Assembly (NCBI GenBank): GCA_003153375.1
Contig: PLYM01000241.1
Coordinates: 1-54,997 of the forward strand
DNA length: 54,997 nucleotides
Source of the DNA: Planctomycetaceae bacterium
GTDB lineage: Bacteria; Planctomycetota; Planctomycetia; Pirellulales; PALSA-1355
Direction of reading: 5' to 3'
The translations under genes were made by a program, and so were the position numbers. Shown one piece after another: positions 10,329-19,979 of this stretch (the first letter of the stretch is position 1; each line of letters begins with the position of its first letter). The notes beneath the pieces were generated by a model. The model saw only the letters and a program-made list of their open reading frames with translations, did not search any database and was not told the DNA's origin.

Positions 10329-12458
10329 ATGAGCGACCTGGTTTCACTCACCAAAGACGGCGACATCGCGGTCATCACGATCAACAACCCGCCGGTCAAT
10401 GCCATGAGCCCCGGCGTGCCCGAGGGCATTCTGGCCTCGGTTCAGGCGGCCGAAAAAGACAGCGCGATCAAAGGCATGGTGCTGATCGGCGGCGGCCGCA
10501 CCTTCATCGCCGGCGCCGATATCAAGGAATTCGGCAAGATCACCGCGGGTCAGAAGGACCGCAAGCTGGGCATTCATCCGATCCTGGCCGTGATCGAGAA
10601 CTGTGCCAAGCCGATCGTCTGCGCCATTCATGGCACGGCCTTTGGCGGCGGGTTGGAAACGGCCATGGCCTGTCATTATCGGGTCGCGGTGCCCTCGGCC
10701 CTGGTGGGCCAGCCCGAGTGCAAGTTGGGCATCATTCCGGGCGCCGCCGGCACGCAGCGTCTGCCGCGTTTGGCTGGTGTGGCCGTGGCCGCCGAGATGT
10801 GCGCGTTTGGCGATCCGGTGCCGGCGCCCAAGGCTCTGGAAGCCGGCATTATCGACAAGCTGATCGAAGGCGATCTGCTCGCCGGCGCCGTGGCCTTTGC
10901 CCGCGAGAAGGCCGCCAGCGGCAAACCGCCCCGCAAGACCTGTGATCAGACCGACAAGATCTCGAACGCCCAGGAAAACGAAACAGCCCTGGCCGCGGCC
11001 CGGGCGAACGTGAAGAAGCGCTCACGCAATTTGCTGGCCCCGCGCAAGGCGGTCGACGCCGTCGAAGCGGCCACGAAGCTGCCGTTCGAGCAAGGCATCG
11101 CCAAGGAAGCCGAGCTGTTCAACGATTGCCTCTTCTCCGATCAATCGAAGGCCCTGATTCACGTCTTCTTCGGCGAACGCGCCGTGGCCAAGGTTCCCGG
11201 CATCGCCAAGGACCAGGCCCTGATTCCCATCAAGCGCGCGGCCGTGGTCGGCGGCGGCACCATGGGGGGCGGCATCACGATGAACTATGCTAATGCCGGC
11301 ATTCCGGTGCTGTTCAAGGAGATTTCGCAGGAAGCCCTCGACCGCGGCCTGGGCATCATCAAAAAGAATTATGCCGCCACCGTGGCCAAGGGCCGGCTGA
11401 CGCAAAAACAGATGGACGAGCGGTTGGCCCTGATCGAGCCGGTGCTGTCGTTCGACCGTTTCAAGGAAGCCGACATCGTGACCGAAGCCGTGTTCGAGGA
11501 GATGGCGCTCAAGAAGAAGGTGTTCGCCGAGCTCGATAAAGTGACGCGGCCCGACGCCATCCTGGCCAGCAATACCTCGACGTTGAACGTCAACGAAATC
11601 GCCTCGGCCACGTCGCGGCCCGCACAGGTGATCGGCCACCATTACTTCAGCCCCGCCAATGTGATGCGCGTCATCGAGGTCGTCCGCGGCGACAAGTCGA
11701 GTGATGCCGTGATCGCCACGTCGATGGCCCTTTCGAAAAAGCTCAGCAAGGTCGGCATCCTGGTCGGCAACTGCCGCGGGTTTGTCGGCAACCGCATGTT
11801 CCACTGCTACCAGCGCGAGGCCCAGTTCCTGGCCGAAGAGGGGGCCACGATCGAGCAGATTGACGGCGCCTTGTATGAGTTCGGCATGGCGATGGGCCCG
11901 CTGGCCGTCGGCGACCTGGCCGGTTTGGACGTCGGCTGGCGCATCCGCAAGGAGTACAAGCATCTGGAGCCGGCCGGCATCCGGCAGCCGGAAGTTGCCG
12001 ATCAGCTTTGCGAGCAAGGCCGTTATGGCCAGAAGACGGGCGCGGGCTGGTACAAGTACGACTTGCCCAACCGCACGCCAATCGCCGATCCGGCCGTGCA
12101 AAAGATCATCGAAGAGACCGCGGCCAAGGCCGGCATCAAGCGGCGCACGATCTCCAGCGAGGAAATTCTCGAGCGCACGCTCTATGCCTTGGTGAACGAA
12201 GGCGCCACGATCCTGGCCGAGGGCATCGCCCTGCGAGCCGTCGATATCGACATGCTCTACATCCTGGGCTATGGCTTCCCGGCCTTCCGCGGCGGCCCGA
12301 TGTGGTATGCCGACACCGTGGGCCTCAAAAAGGTCTATGACAAGGTCTGCGAGTTCGAGAAACAGCACGGCAGCCTGTGGGAGCCGTCGCCGTTGCTCAA
12401 GGAACTGGCAACCAGCGGCAAGACCTTCGCCGATTTCGACAAGACCAAGGAGAGTTAG
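10329..12458 (+). CDS. Bifunctional enoyl-CoA hydratase / 3-hydroxyacyl-CoA dehydrogenase
   Basis: A 709-residue fusion of the FadB/FadJ or peroxisomal multifunctional type. Residues 1-190 are a crotonase domain ([40 protein letters not shown]). A linker is followed by an NAD-binding Rossmann fold with [11 protein letters not shown] near 307, the dehydrogenase signature [14 protein letters not shown] near 437, and two C-terminal helical domains ([27 protein letters not shown]). It converts trans-2-enoyl-CoA to 3-hydroxyacyl-CoA and then to 3-ketoacyl-CoA. It lies 72 bp after the thiolase that would take its product, with GAGGA about 9 bp before the ATG. Whether it acts on straight or branched chains is unknown. 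Confidence 0.95.
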   Translation: MSDLVSLTKDGDIAVITINNPPVNAMSPGVPEGILASVQAAEKDSAIKGMVLIGGGRTFIAGADIKEFGKITAGQKDRKLGIHPILAVIENCAKPIVCAIHGTAFGGGLETAMACHYRVAVPSALVGQPECKLGIIPGAAGTQRLPRLAGVAVAAEMCAFGDPVPAPKALEAGIIDKLIEGDLLAGAVAFAREKAASGKPPRKTCDQTDKISNAQENETALAAARANVKKRSRNLLAPRKAVDAVEAATKLPFEQGIAKEAELFNDCLFSDQSKALIHVFFGERAVAKVPGIAKDQALIPIKRAAVVGGGTMGGGITMNYANAGIPVLFKEISQEALDRGLGIIKKNYAATVAKGRLTQKQMDERLALIEPVLSFDRFKEADIVTEAVFEEMALKKKVFAELDKVTRPDAILASNTSTLNVNEIASATSRPAQVIGHHYFSPANVMRVIEVVRGDKSSDAVIATSMALSKKLSKVGILVGNCRGFVGNRMFHCYQREAQFLAEEGATIEQIDGALYEFGMAMGPLAVGDLAGLDVGWRIRKEYKHLEPAGIRQPEVADQLCEQGRYGQKTGAGWYKYDLPNRTPIADPAVQKIIEETAAKAGIKRRTISSEEILERTLYALVNEGATILAEGIALRAVDIDMLYILGYGFPAFRGGPMWYADTVGLKKVYDKVCEFEKQHGSLWEPSPLLKELATSGKTFADFDKTKES

Positions 12459-12485
12459 TCGAACTACGCGCTAACAACGGGGTGC

Positions 12486-12509
12486 CATGCCCACGCTCGC
12501 GTGGGCATG
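12486..12509. repeat. Intergenic palindrome (REP-like)
   Basis: CATGCCCACGC (12486-12496) and GCGTGGGCATG (12499-12509) form a perfect 11-bp inverted repeat around 2 bp, 27 bp after the bifunctional FAO gene. No T-run follows, so it is not a typical terminator. It may be a dispersed extragenic palindrome or an attenuating mRNA hairpin. Confidence 0.6.
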
Positions 12510-12565
12510 CCCTCGCAGACTCGCACCGTCACTTTTTCTCGATCGTCTCGCTTGTTGTGCGTCGC

Positions 12566-13054
12566 ATGAAGATTCCGCCGCTGAACCTGGAACCGCTGCC
12601 GATCACGCTTCGCCGGGAGATTCCCGAAAGCTATCGTGACGAGATGGGCCACATGAACGTGATGTGGTACACGCATCTGTTCAGCGAAGCTTTTGGCGGT
12701 TTTGCCGATCTGTTCGGTTTCGGCGAAGCCTATTTTCGCGAGAACCACACCGGCAGCTTTGCCTTGGAAACGCACGTGCGGTACTTGTCCGAGGTTCACA
12801 TCGGCCGGCACATCACCGTCCGCAGCCGGGCCGTGGGCCGCAGTGCCAAGCGGATCCATTTCATGCACTTCATGACGATCGACGAAACGGGCGCGCTGGC
12901 CGCGACCCAGGAGCACGTCGGCGCCCACATTGACATGCGCACTCGCCGCATGTCGCCGATGCCGGAATCGATCACCGAGCGTTTCGACCGGCTGGTCGCG
13001 GAGCAAAACCAAGTCGGCGGGGATCCGCCGGTGTGTGGCGTGATGCGCCCCTGA
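12566..13054 (+). CDS. Acyl-CoA thioesterase-like hot-dog protein
   Basis: A 162-residue single hot-dog domain of the 4HBT/thioesterase group. DEMGHMNVMWYTHLFSEAF near residues 29-47 is the typical active-site helix region with Asn and His, and the later strands RYLSEVHIGRHITVRSR and IHFMHFMTIDE fit the fold. It would hydrolyse acyl-CoA thioesters and so free CoA or remove dead-end intermediates. The ATG at 12566 is used; a GTG at 12557 in the same frame is an equally short alternative, and no clear ribosome-binding site decides. It lies 107 bp after the FAO fusion gene and 26 bp before the SRPBCC gene, probably in the same transcript. Confidence 0.82.
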   Translation: MKIPPLNLEPLPITLRREIPESYRDEMGHMNVMWYTHLFSEAFGGFADLFGFGEAYFRENHTGSFALETHVRYLSEVHIGRHITVRSRAVGRSAKRIHFMHFMTIDETGALAATQEHVGAHIDMRTRRMSPMPESITERFDRLVAEQNQVGGDPPVCGVMRP

Positions 13055-13080
13055 TCGGCCCACAAGTCGAGAGTTTTTCA

Positions 13081-13533
13081 ATGGCCAACAACCTCGAATT
13101 CGGCGGCACGGAGCAATTCGCGGCCGCGCCGGAAAGGCTCTACGCGCTGTTGACCGATCTCGACGCCATGGCGGGCACGATTCCCGATCTGGTTTCGTCC
13201 GAACGCGTCGACCCGCGAACGCTCAAGTGTGTCGTGCGGCCTGGATTCTCGTTTTTGCGCGGGACGATGCGGCTGACCATTTCATTGGGCGAAACGACTC
13301 CGGCCACGAGTGCCGCGATGAGCGTGGCGGCGCAGGGCATCGGGGTGGGCATGAACATCGTCTCGCAGTTGACGATCTCGTCCCAGGGCGCCGGGTCGCA
13401 ACTCGATTGGAAGGCGCAGATTACCGAGCGTAAGGGGCTAATCTCGGCCGTCAGCCCGGCGTTGATCTCGGCAGCCGCCGACCAGGTGATTCGCCACGCC
13501 TGGGGACGGGTGCGCCACCAGTTGGCCGAGTGA
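13081..13533 (+). CDS. SRPBCC (CoxG-like) family protein
   Basis: A 150-residue protein with the START/SRPBCC helix-grip fold, most like the CoxG branch. Recognisable elements are FAAAPERLYALLTDLDAMAGTIPDL at the N-terminus and the strand pattern ending in a long C-terminal helix (ISAAADQVIRHAWGRVRHQL). Such proteins bind hydrophobic ligands or, as CoxG, tether enzymes to the membrane. Here it ends the plus-strand thiolase set and faces an acyl-CoA dehydrogenase gene tail to tail with 55 bp between. A lipid or acyl ligand is plausible from context but not shown. Confidence 0.8.
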   Translation: MANNLEFGGTEQFAAAPERLYALLTDLDAMAGTIPDLVSSERVDPRTLKCVVRPGFSFLRGTMRLTISLGETTPATSAAMSVAAQGIGVGMNIVSQLTISSQGAGSQLDWKAQITERKGLISAVSPALISAAADQVIRHAWGRVRHQLAE

Positions 13534-13588
13534 TCGGCCCGCTGACACCGACAACCGCGCCCCGGTCATGCCCCGGTGAATTCGCCGC

Positions 13589-14770
13589 TCAACCGAAGGC
13601 GGCGAAATCCTTGCCTAGCAGCGACGAAGCGATCTTCAGCTTCATGATCTCGTCGGTGCCTTCATAGATCCGGCACACACGCACGTCTTGCAGGTGCCGG
13701 CCCACGCGGTAAAGCTCCGACCAGCCGCGGCCGCCATAAACCTGTACCGCATGGTCGGCAGCCTGCCAGGCTGCGTTCGACGCAAAAAACTTGGCCTTGG
13801 CCACGGCCATGTCGGCTTCCGCATAGAGCTTCTTGTCACCCAGCGCCGCGTCGCTGGCCGCCTTGGCTTCGGCAGCCCGTTCGACCAGCGCGTCGCTGCC
13901 CGCGCGGCCCATTTCAATCTCAGCGATGTGCGCCTGCACGAGCTGATGCTTGCCGATCGGCTTGCCGTGCTGGTGCCGCGTGCGGGCGTAGGAGAGCGTC
14001 TCCTCCAAACAATCCTCGATCACGCCCAGGCAGCCCGCCGCCACGCTCAAGCGGCCCGAAACCAGGGCCCCCATCGCGATGCGAAAACCGTTGCCCTCCT
14101 CGCCCAGCATGTTTTCCAGCGGCACCGGGTGATCGGTCATCTGAAACATGCCGGTGTTGGCCGTGAACATGCCCGGCTTGGCGTGCAGATCTTCGGCCTC
14201 GAAGGTGTCACCGGCCGTGTCGACGATAAAGGCGCTCATCCGCCGTTCCGCGCCCATTGGATCTTCCGGATAGGCGAACACCACCACGGCGTCGGCGATA
14301 CCGCCGTTGGAAATCAAATACTTCACGCCATTGAGCAGAAACTTGTCGCCCGCGCGGCGATAGGTCGACGTGGCCTCGAGCGGATTGGAGCCGGCGTCCG
14401 GTTCGGTTAGCCCAAAGGCCAGAATCTTTTCGCCGCGACACGAGGCGGGCAAATACCGTTTGTGCTGGTCGGCGTTGCCATAGCGCAGGATCGGATACTG
14501 ACCGATCGAGGTTTGTCCGGAGAAGAACGTCCGCACGCCAGTCCCTTCGCGGCCGATGCGGGCCAGCGCGCGGGAATAGGCCACGGCGTCCGCGCCGCGG
14601 CCGCCCAGCTCGATCGGCACCGGCATGCCCAGCAGGTTGTATTTTTTGGCCAGCGAAACGGTCGCCTCGTTGTAGCGGTGCTCCAAATAGCACAACTCCT
14701 CGATCGGCCGCAACTCCTGGCAGTAGGCTTCGACGTCGGCCAGCAGCTTGTCGCGCATGTCGCTCTTCAT
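13589..14770 (-). CDS. Acyl-CoA dehydrogenase
   Basis: A 393-residue FAD-dependent acyl-CoA dehydrogenase that makes the trans-2 double bond and passes electrons to ETF. Family segments: FGLTEPDAGSNPLEA (FAD/substrate binding), the middle beta domain with GVKYLISNGGIADAVVVFAY, and the C-terminal helical domain with VYGGRGWSELYRVGRHLQDVR and IYEGTDEIMKL. The region of the YEGTDEI glutamate is intact. ATG 14770 is preferred because GAGAA lies about 9 bp upstream; residues encoded further upstream are Pro/Arg-rich and look non-coding. It is divergent from the ACAD11-like gene at 15081, with the shared operator region between them. Confidence 0.93.
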   Translation of the reverse strand: MKSDMRDKLLADVEAYCQELRPIEELCYLEHRYNEATVSLAKKYNLLGMPVPIELGGRGADAVAYSRALARIGREGTGVRTFFSGQTSIGQYPILRYGNADQHKRYLPASCRGEKILAFGLTEPDAGSNPLEATSTYRRAGDKFLLNGVKYLISNGGIADAVVVFAYPEDPMGAERRMSAFIVDTAGDTFEAEDLHAKPGMFTANTGMFQMTDHPVPLENMLGEEGNGFRIAMGALVSGRLSVAAGCLGVIEDCLEETLSYARTRHQHGKPIGKHQLVQAHIAEIEMGRAGSDALVERAAEAKAASDAALGDKKLYAEADMAVAKAKFFASNAAWQAADHAVQVYGGRGWSELYRVGRHLQDVRVCRIYEGTDEIMKLKIASSLLGKDFAAFG

Positions 14771-14902
14771 CGCAGTTCTCGCAGCAGTTGGGGATTGGGC
14801 GCGCGGCCGAGGTGGGGCCGCAATCGCGAACGACGACAGATCGAGATCAACCAGGGTCATTCTATGCGGCACGCCTGGCCGCGAATTTCCGAGGCCGCCC
14901 GA

Positions 14903-14932
14903 TTGGCGACCCTACCGTCCGTTCGGTAGAAT
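14903..14932 (+). promoter_or_regulatory. Promoter with the same TetR-type operator, for the ACAD11-like operon
   Basis: TTGGCG (14903-14908), an 18-bp spacer, then TAGAAT (14927-14932). The palindrome TACCGTCCGTTCGGTA at 14913-14928 overlaps the spacer and -10. It is identical to the element at 8820-8835, including the -10 and the flanking GTACT. It sits 143 bp from the divergent acyl-CoA dehydrogenase start and could control both directions. Confidence 0.74.
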
Positions 14933-15080
14933 GTACTCCTCGCGCCACGACTCGGCAAGCGTGGCGAGACAGCGCATGGTCCACGCTTGCTGCGCAGCCG
15001 CATGTTTGGCGACCGCGCCGACTCGTCGGCCACGAACCGAATGCAATCCCCAGTAAACTCCCCAGAAAGGAACGACAGGT

Positions 15081-16283
15081 ATGCAGTTCGAGCATTCCGC
15101 CAAGACCAAGGACCTGCAACGACGGCTCACGGACTTCGTCGACGAGCATGTCTATCCCAACGAGAAGAAGTGGCACGAGCAGATCAGCGCCGGAGATCGC
15201 TGGCAGCCCGCAGCCATCATTGAAGAACTCAAGGGCAAGGCTCGCGCCGCCGGACTTTGGAACTTATTCCTGCCCGATCGCGATCACGGCGCCGGATTGA
15301 CGAACCTGGAGTACGCGCCGCTGTGCGAGATCATGGGCCGCTCGCCGATGGCGCCCGAGGTGTTCAACTGCTCGGCCCCCGACACCGGCAACATGGAAGT
15401 GCTGGCACAATATGGCACGCCCGAACAACAAGCACGCTGGCTGAAGCCGCTGCTGGCCGGCGAGATTCGCTCCTGCTTTGCCATGACCGAGCCCAACGTG
15501 GCTTCGTCCGATGCCACGAACATCCAGTCGAGCATCGTTCGCGACGGCGATCATTATGTGATCAACGGTCGCAAATGGTGGAGCTCCGGCGCCGGCGATC
15601 CGCGCTGCAAGATCGCGATCTTCATGGGAAAAACGGACCCCAAGGCCGAAACACACAGGCAGCAATCGATGATCCTGGTGCCGATGGACACGCCCGGCGT
15701 GAAGATCGAACGCATGCTGACCGTGTTTGGCTACGACCACGCGCCCCACGGCCACGCCGAAGTGACCTACAACAACGTCCGCGTGCCGGTGTCGAATCTG
15801 CTGCTGGGCGAGGGCAGGGGGTTCGAAATCGCACAAGGCCGTCTGGGCCCCGGGCGGATTCATCATTGCATGCGGCTGATCGGCCTGGCCGAGCGAGCGC
15901 TCGAATTGATGTGCCGTCGCGTCAAGCAACGCGTCGCTTTCGGCCGCCCAATTGCCGACCAGGGTACCATCCGGGCCGACATCGCCGACTCGCGGATCGA
16001 AATCGAACAAGCCCGGCTGCTGACACTGAAGGCAGCCGCCATGATGGACACCGCCGGCAACAAGAGTGCGCGGGCCGAGATCGCGATGATCAAAGTCGTG
16101 GCCCCGAACATGGCCCTACGCGTGATCGATCGCGCGATTCAGACGCATGGCGGCGGCGGCGTCAGCGGCGACTTTCCGCTGGCCGAAGCCTGGGCCAACG
16201 CCCGCACGCTGCGGCTGGCCGACGGCCCGGATGAAGTCCACCGCGAATCCATTGCCAAGATCGAACTCAAAAAGCACGGGTAA
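15081..16283 (+). CDS. Acyl-CoA dehydrogenase, ACAD10/11 type
   Basis: A 400-residue acyl-CoA dehydrogenase closest in pattern to the dehydrogenase half of ACAD10/ACAD11. [51 protein letters not shown] and the C-terminal [19 protein letters not shown] are seen, the last being typical of that clade. In animals and in levulinate-degrading bacteria, relatives act on 4-phosphorylated hydroxyacyl-CoA and remove phosphate during desaturation. AAAGGAACG precedes the ATG. A separate kinase-like gene (17960) supplies the half that is fused in animal ACAD11. It is the first gene of a plus-strand operon with SDR, histidine-phosphatase-fold and kinase genes, behind the 14903 promoter. Confidence 0.92.
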   Translation: MQFEHSAKTKDLQRRLTDFVDEHVYPNEKKWHEQISAGDRWQPAAIIEELKGKARAAGLWNLFLPDRDHGAGLTNLEYAPLCEIMGRSPMAPEVFNCSAPDTGNMEVLAQYGTPEQQARWLKPLLAGEIRSCFAMTEPNVASSDATNIQSSIVRDGDHYVINGRKWWSSGAGDPRCKIAIFMGKTDPKAETHRQQSMILVPMDTPGVKIERMLTVFGYDHAPHGHAEVTYNNVRVPVSNLLLGEGRGFEIAQGRLGPGRIHHCMRLIGLAERALELMCRRVKQRVAFGRPIADQGTIRADIADSRIEIEQARLLTLKAAAMMDTAGNKSARAEIAMIKVVAPNMALRVIDRAIQTHGGGGVSGDFPLAEAWANARTLRLADGPDEVHRESIAKIELKKHG

Positions 16284-16294
16284 CGAACCAGATT

Positions 16295-17089
16295 ATGCAG
16301 CTTCAAGATAAAGTCGCGGTCGTCACCGGCGGAGCCAACGGCATCGGCGCGGCGCTCTGCCGTCGTTTTGCCGCCGAAGGCGCACGGGGCGTGGTTGTGG
16401 CCGACCGCGATGCCGCGGGGGCCAAGCAAGTGGCGGACGAAATCGGCGGACTGGCCGTCGCGGGCGACGTTGGGCGCGAAGCCGATGTTCGCCGGCTGGT
16501 CGATGCGGCGGTCGAGAAATTTGGACCGATCGATTTGTTTTGCTCGAATGCCGGCATTGCCACCGGCGGCAGTGTCGACGCGCCCGACAGCGAATGGCAA
16601 AAGATCTGGGACGTCAATGTGATGGCCCACATCTATGCGGCCCGGGCCGTGTTGCCGTCGATGGTCGAGCGTAGCGCGGGCTACCTGTTGCAAACCGCCT
16701 CGGCCGCCGGATTGTTGACCTCGATCGGTTCGGCTCCCTACGCAGTGACCAAGCACGCGGCCGTGGCCTTGGCCGAATGGCTGGCGATTACCTATGGTCC
16801 GCTGGGCATCAAGGTCTCATGCCTGTGCCCGCAGGGCGTGCTCACGAATATGCTCATGCGGCCCGACGCCGGACCGGCAACCGAAGCCCTGCGGCCCGAG
16901 GCCATCACGACCGAACAAGTGGCCGACGCCGTGATCGCGGGCCTGGCGAGCGAGAAGTTCCTGATTCTGCCACACCCGATCGTAGCCAAGTATATGTCGC
17001 ACAAAGCCTCGGATTATGATCGCTGGCTCAACGGCATGCGCCGCTTGCAGCTCGAAATCCAAACCGCCAGCGGCGGCACATTGATGTAA
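16295..17089 (+). CDS. Short-chain dehydrogenase/reductase (SDR)
   Basis: A 264-residue classical SDR. The cofactor loop [13 protein letters not shown] is at the N-terminus, NAG-type stabilising segment [10 protein letters not shown] follows, and the catalytic Ser plus YAVTK are present in the segment from TASAAG to [17 protein letters not shown] after strand 2 has an acidic residue, suggesting NAD(H) rather than NADP(H). It starts 11 bp after the ACAD11-like gene. By analogy with levulinate operons it could interconvert a keto- and hydroxyacyl-CoA (for example 4-oxo to 4-hydroxy), which is inference from context. Confidence 0.92.
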   Translation: MQLQDKVAVVTGGANGIGAALCRRFAAEGARGVVVADRDAAGAKQVADEIGGLAVAGDVGREADVRRLVDAAVEKFGPIDLFCSNAGIATGGSVDAPDSEWQKIWDVNVMAHIYAARAVLPSMVERSAGYLLQTASAAGLLTSIGSAPYAVTKHAAVALAEWLAITYGPLGIKVSCLCPQGVLTNMLMRPDAGPATEALRPEAITTEQVADAVIAGLASEKFLILPHPIVAKYMSHKASDYDRWLNGMRRLQLEIQTASGGTLM

Positions 17090-17206
17090 ACCTGGCTCGC
17101 GGCTCCGCCGAATCGACAGACAATTTCCAGCCGAGCAGACCATTCCGCACGACCCCAAATCCTCTCCGCCTGGCGGAGCGGCAGCAATCCACTCGAGATT
17201 TTCGCG

Positions 17207-17926
17207 ATGAGCACGTTGGCGTTGGTGCGGCATGGGCAGGCCTCTTTTTTTTCGGACAACTACGACCAGCTTTCTCCGCTGGGCGAGCAGCAGTCTCGGC
17301 TGCTGGGCCAGTATTGGGTGCGCCGCGGCATTCGCTTCGACGAGGTCTTCACTGGGCCTCGCGTGCGGCAGATCGAGACGGCCGCGCTGGCCGGTGAGGC
17401 CTTTGCCAAGGCCGGCCTGCCCTGGCCCGAAGCCCAGCGTTTGCCGGAGCTCGATGAACACCAGGTCGACCGGCTGATCAAAGTCGCCATGCCCCAGATC
17501 ATCCGCGACTTTCCCCAGATCGCGCCCTTGCACGCGGCCTATCAGGCGGCCCAGGAGCCGCGCGATCGACATCGCACGTTTCAGTTGATGTTCGAGCAGC
17601 TTGTGATGCTGTGGGTCGAAGGTCGCATCGCAGCGCCCGGGGTGGAACCCTGGCAGGCGTTTCACGAGCGGATCGCCTCCGGACTGCGCAAGATGACCGA
17701 GAGCGAGCAGCGCGGCCGCCAGGTCGTGGCCTTCACCTCGGTCGGCGCGGTGACGGTCAGCCTGCAAATCGCCTTGGGATGCGGCGACCGCACGGCACTC
17801 GATCTCGGTTGGCGGCTACGAAATTGTTCGATCACCGATTATATTTTCAGCCGCCAGCGGTTGACGCTCGAAGGCTTCAACGCGTGTCCGCATCTGGAAG
17901 ACGCCAGCTTGTTGACCTTTCGTTAA
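17207..17926 (+). CDS. Histidine phosphatase superfamily protein with altered second motif
   Basis: A 239-residue protein of the histidine phosphatase/phosphoglycerate mutase fold. The catalytic LVRHGQAS at residues 6-13 is intact, and PRVRQIETA follows with the usual Arg. The second conserved histidine, normally in an SHGG-like motif, is missing: the equivalent stretch reads VAFTSVGAVTVSL. Activity may be reduced or use another residue. Its place between the SDR and the ACAD11-type kinase suggests it acts on the phosphorylated hydroxyacyl intermediate or recycles a phospho-dead-end product. ATG 17207 is 118 bp after the SDR stop. Confidence 0.85.
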   Translation: MSTLALVRHGQASFFSDNYDQLSPLGEQQSRLLGQYWVRRGIRFDEVFTGPRVRQIETAALAGEAFAKAGLPWPEAQRLPELDEHQVDRLIKVAMPQIIRDFPQIAPLHAAYQAAQEPRDRHRTFQLMFEQLVMLWVEGRIAAPGVEPWQAFHERIASGLRKMTESEQRGRQVVAFTSVGAVTVSLQIALGCGDRTALDLGWRLRNCSITDYIFSRQRLTLEGFNACPHLEDASLLTFR

Positions 17927-17959
17927 GCGATTGGGTGCGACACTAAGGGGAAGACAATC

Positions 17960-19027
17960 ATGAGTAGCTTGATCGACACCACAAAACCCATACGAGCCGG
18001 CGAAGAACTCAACGTTCCGGCGCTCGAGGCCTATCTGCTCGCCCACTTGCCAGGCACGAAGGGCCCGCTGACCGTCGAGCAGTTTCCTGGAGGGGCGTCG
18101 AATCTGACGTATTTGTTGCGCCTGGGCGATCAGGAACTGGTGCTGCGTCGGCCTCCCTTTGGCAATCGCGTCAAAAGCGCGCACGACATGGGCCGCGAAT
18201 TTCGCGTGCTATCGAAGCTGCACGTGGTCTATGAACCGGCACCGCGGCCGCTGCTGTATTGCGAGGACGAGTCCGTGCTCGGCGCGCCGTTCTATTGCAT
18301 GGAGCGACGCCACGGCGTCATCCTGCGCCGCAAGCTGCCCGTGGGCTTTGCGCCCGACGCGGCGATGGTCGCTCGGCTCAATCGCTCGTTCGTCGACAAC
18401 CTGGTGCGGTTCCACAAAATCGATTACGAAGCCGCGGGGCTTGGCGACTTGGGCAAGCCGGCCGGCTTCGTGCAGCGTCAGGTCGAAGGCTGGGCCAAGC
18501 GCTACGTGGCCTGTCGCACCGAGGACGTGAAGGAAATGGAATTCCTCATGGAGTGGTTTCCGCAAAACCTGCCGGCGGAGACGCACTCGTCGCTGGTACA
18601 CAACGACTACAAATTCGACAACCTGATGCTCGACCCTCATGACTTGACGCGGATCGTCGCCGTGCTCGATTGGGAGATGTGTACACTGGGCGACCCGCTG
18701 ATGGATCTGGGCACGGTGCTCTCCTATTGGGTCGAAGCCAAGGACCCCGCGCCGCTGCAAGTTCACGCCTTCGGGCCCACGCAACTGCCCGGCAGCATGA
18801 CCCGCCGCGAGTTGGCCGAATACTATGGCCAACAATCGGGCTTTGACACCTCGAACGTCCTGTTCTATTACGCCTTCGGACTGTTCAAAACGGCCGTGAT
18901 CGTGCAGCAGATCTATTACCGCTACGTGCAGGGCTTCACCAAGGACGAACGCTTCGCGCACTTCAACATCCAGGTCGCCGCCATGAGCAAGGAAGCGCAT
19001 CGCGCGGTTCAAGAAGGCACCTACTAG
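17960..19027 (+). CDS. ACAD11-type phosphotransferase (APH-fold kinase)
   Basis: A 355-residue aminoglycoside-phosphotransferase-fold kinase. Nucleotide-binding features: FPGGASNLTYLLRLGDQELVLRR at the N-terminus. The catalytic loop HNDYKFDNLML and the metal-binding DWEMCTLGDPLMDLG are both intact. Segments such as SAHDMGREFRVLSKL and GAPFYCMERRHG are those of the kinase half of ACAD10/ACAD11, so it probably phosphorylates the 4-hydroxyl of a hydroxyacyl-CoA rather than an antibiotic. It ends the operon started by the matching dehydrogenase at 15081, 33 bp after the histidine-phosphatase-fold gene. Confidence 0.9.
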   Translation: MSSLIDTTKPIRAGEELNVPALEAYLLAHLPGTKGPLTVEQFPGGASNLTYLLRLGDQELVLRRPPFGNRVKSAHDMGREFRVLSKLHVVYEPAPRPLLYCEDESVLGAPFYCMERRHGVILRRKLPVGFAPDAAMVARLNRSFVDNLVRFHKIDYEAAGLGDLGKPAGFVQRQVEGWAKRYVACRTEDVKEMEFLMEWFPQNLPAETHSSLVHNDYKFDNLMLDPHDLTRIVAVLDWEMCTLGDPLMDLGTVLSYWVEAKDPAPLQVHAFGPTQLPGSMTRRELAEYYGQQSGFDTSNVLFYYAFGLFKTAVIVQQIYYRYVQGFTKDERFAHFNIQVAAMSKEAHRAVQEGTY

Positions 19028-19038
19028 GAGCCAACGCC

Positions 19039-19977
19039 ATGCCTCGTTCGCCGCTGCAGTTTTCGTTGATGGCGCTCCTCGCGATGGTCTGTTGGCTGAT
19101 TAGTACTGCGTTCGCGATCGCCGCCGAACCGCCGATTGCCGACGATCAAATCGTGTTGCTCGGCGATCTGCGCTATCGGGAGGGGTGCAAGGCCTGCACG
19201 CTCGACCTGGCGATGCAGAAGGATTATCAGGGTCCGCCGCGGCCGGCGCTGCTGGTGATCCATGGCGGCGGCTGGATCGAAGGTGACAAGTCGAGCTTCG
19301 CCACGATGACCAACCGCAACCCGGCGAACATTCGAGACTTTGCCCGGCTCGGCCTGGTGGTCCTGGGAATCAATTATCGCCTGGCTCGAGAGGCGCCCTT
19401 TCCGGCCGGATTGGATGATTGCCGCGCGGCCGTCCGCTGGCTGCGTGCCCATGCGGCCGAGTATCAGGTCGACCCCGCGCGAATCGGCGCCTACGGCAAC
19501 TCGGCCGGGGGTCACCTGGCATTACTACTGGCCCTGATGCCGCCCGAGCCCGTCGGGCCGGGGGAGTCTTTCTCCGAGCAGTCGAGCCAGGTGCAGGCAG
19601 CCGCCAGTGACAGTGGCCCGTTGGATTTGCTCGGGCAACATCGCGACGGCCAGTTGCGCGGCGTCGTCGAGCTCTTTATGGGCGGACCGCCCGAGAAGGC
19701 AGGGGAGGGCACCTACAAGCGGGCCTCCCCCAGCAGCCACGTCACCGGCAACGGGCCGCCCCTGCTGCTCATTTATGGCGAAGTCGACGGCCAGGTGCCG
19801 GTGTCGAGCGCTGACCGATTCGTGGCCGCGCTCAGCCAGGCTGGAGCCAAGGACGTCAGCTACTTTCGCCTGGCCACAGTCGACCATTGCCCTCATTCGC
19901 TCATCGGCGTGCCCTACTTGCGGCCGGTGGTGAACGAGTTCTTCCTGCGGACTCTCAAGGCTAAGCAGGGACCCTAG
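19039..19977 (+). CDS. Exported alpha/beta hydrolase (esterase/lipase type)
   Basis: A 312-residue secreted hydrolase of the BD-FAE/hormone-sensitive-lipase-like group. A Sec signal peptide occupies about residues 1-31 and ends AFAIAAEPP. The oxyanion motif HGGGW lies near 75, the nucleophile elbow GNSAGG at about 154-159, an acid candidate in YGEVDGQVP, and a His in VDHCPHSLI near the C-terminus. The triad is complete, so an active carboxylesterase is likely. AGGAG lies 8 bp before the ATG and the gene begins 11 bp after the kinase stop, so it may be transcribed with the ACAD11-type operon although its product leaves the cytoplasm. It converges with the DinB gene with 2 bp between. Confidence 0.88.
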   Translation: MPRSPLQFSLMALLAMVCWLISTAFAIAAEPPIADDQIVLLGDLRYREGCKACTLDLAMQKDYQGPPRPALLVIHGGGWIEGDKSSFATMTNRNPANIRDFARLGLVVLGINYRLAREAPFPAGLDDCRAAVRWLRAHAAEYQVDPARIGAYGNSAGGHLALLLALMPPEPVGPGESFSEQSSQVQAAASDSGPLDLLGQHRDGQLRGVVELFMGGPPEKAGEGTYKRASPSSHVTGNGPPLLLIYGEVDGQVPVSSADRFVAALSQAGAKDVSYFRLATVDHCPHSLIGVPYLRPVVNEFFLRTLKAKQGP

Positions 19978-19979
19978 CG

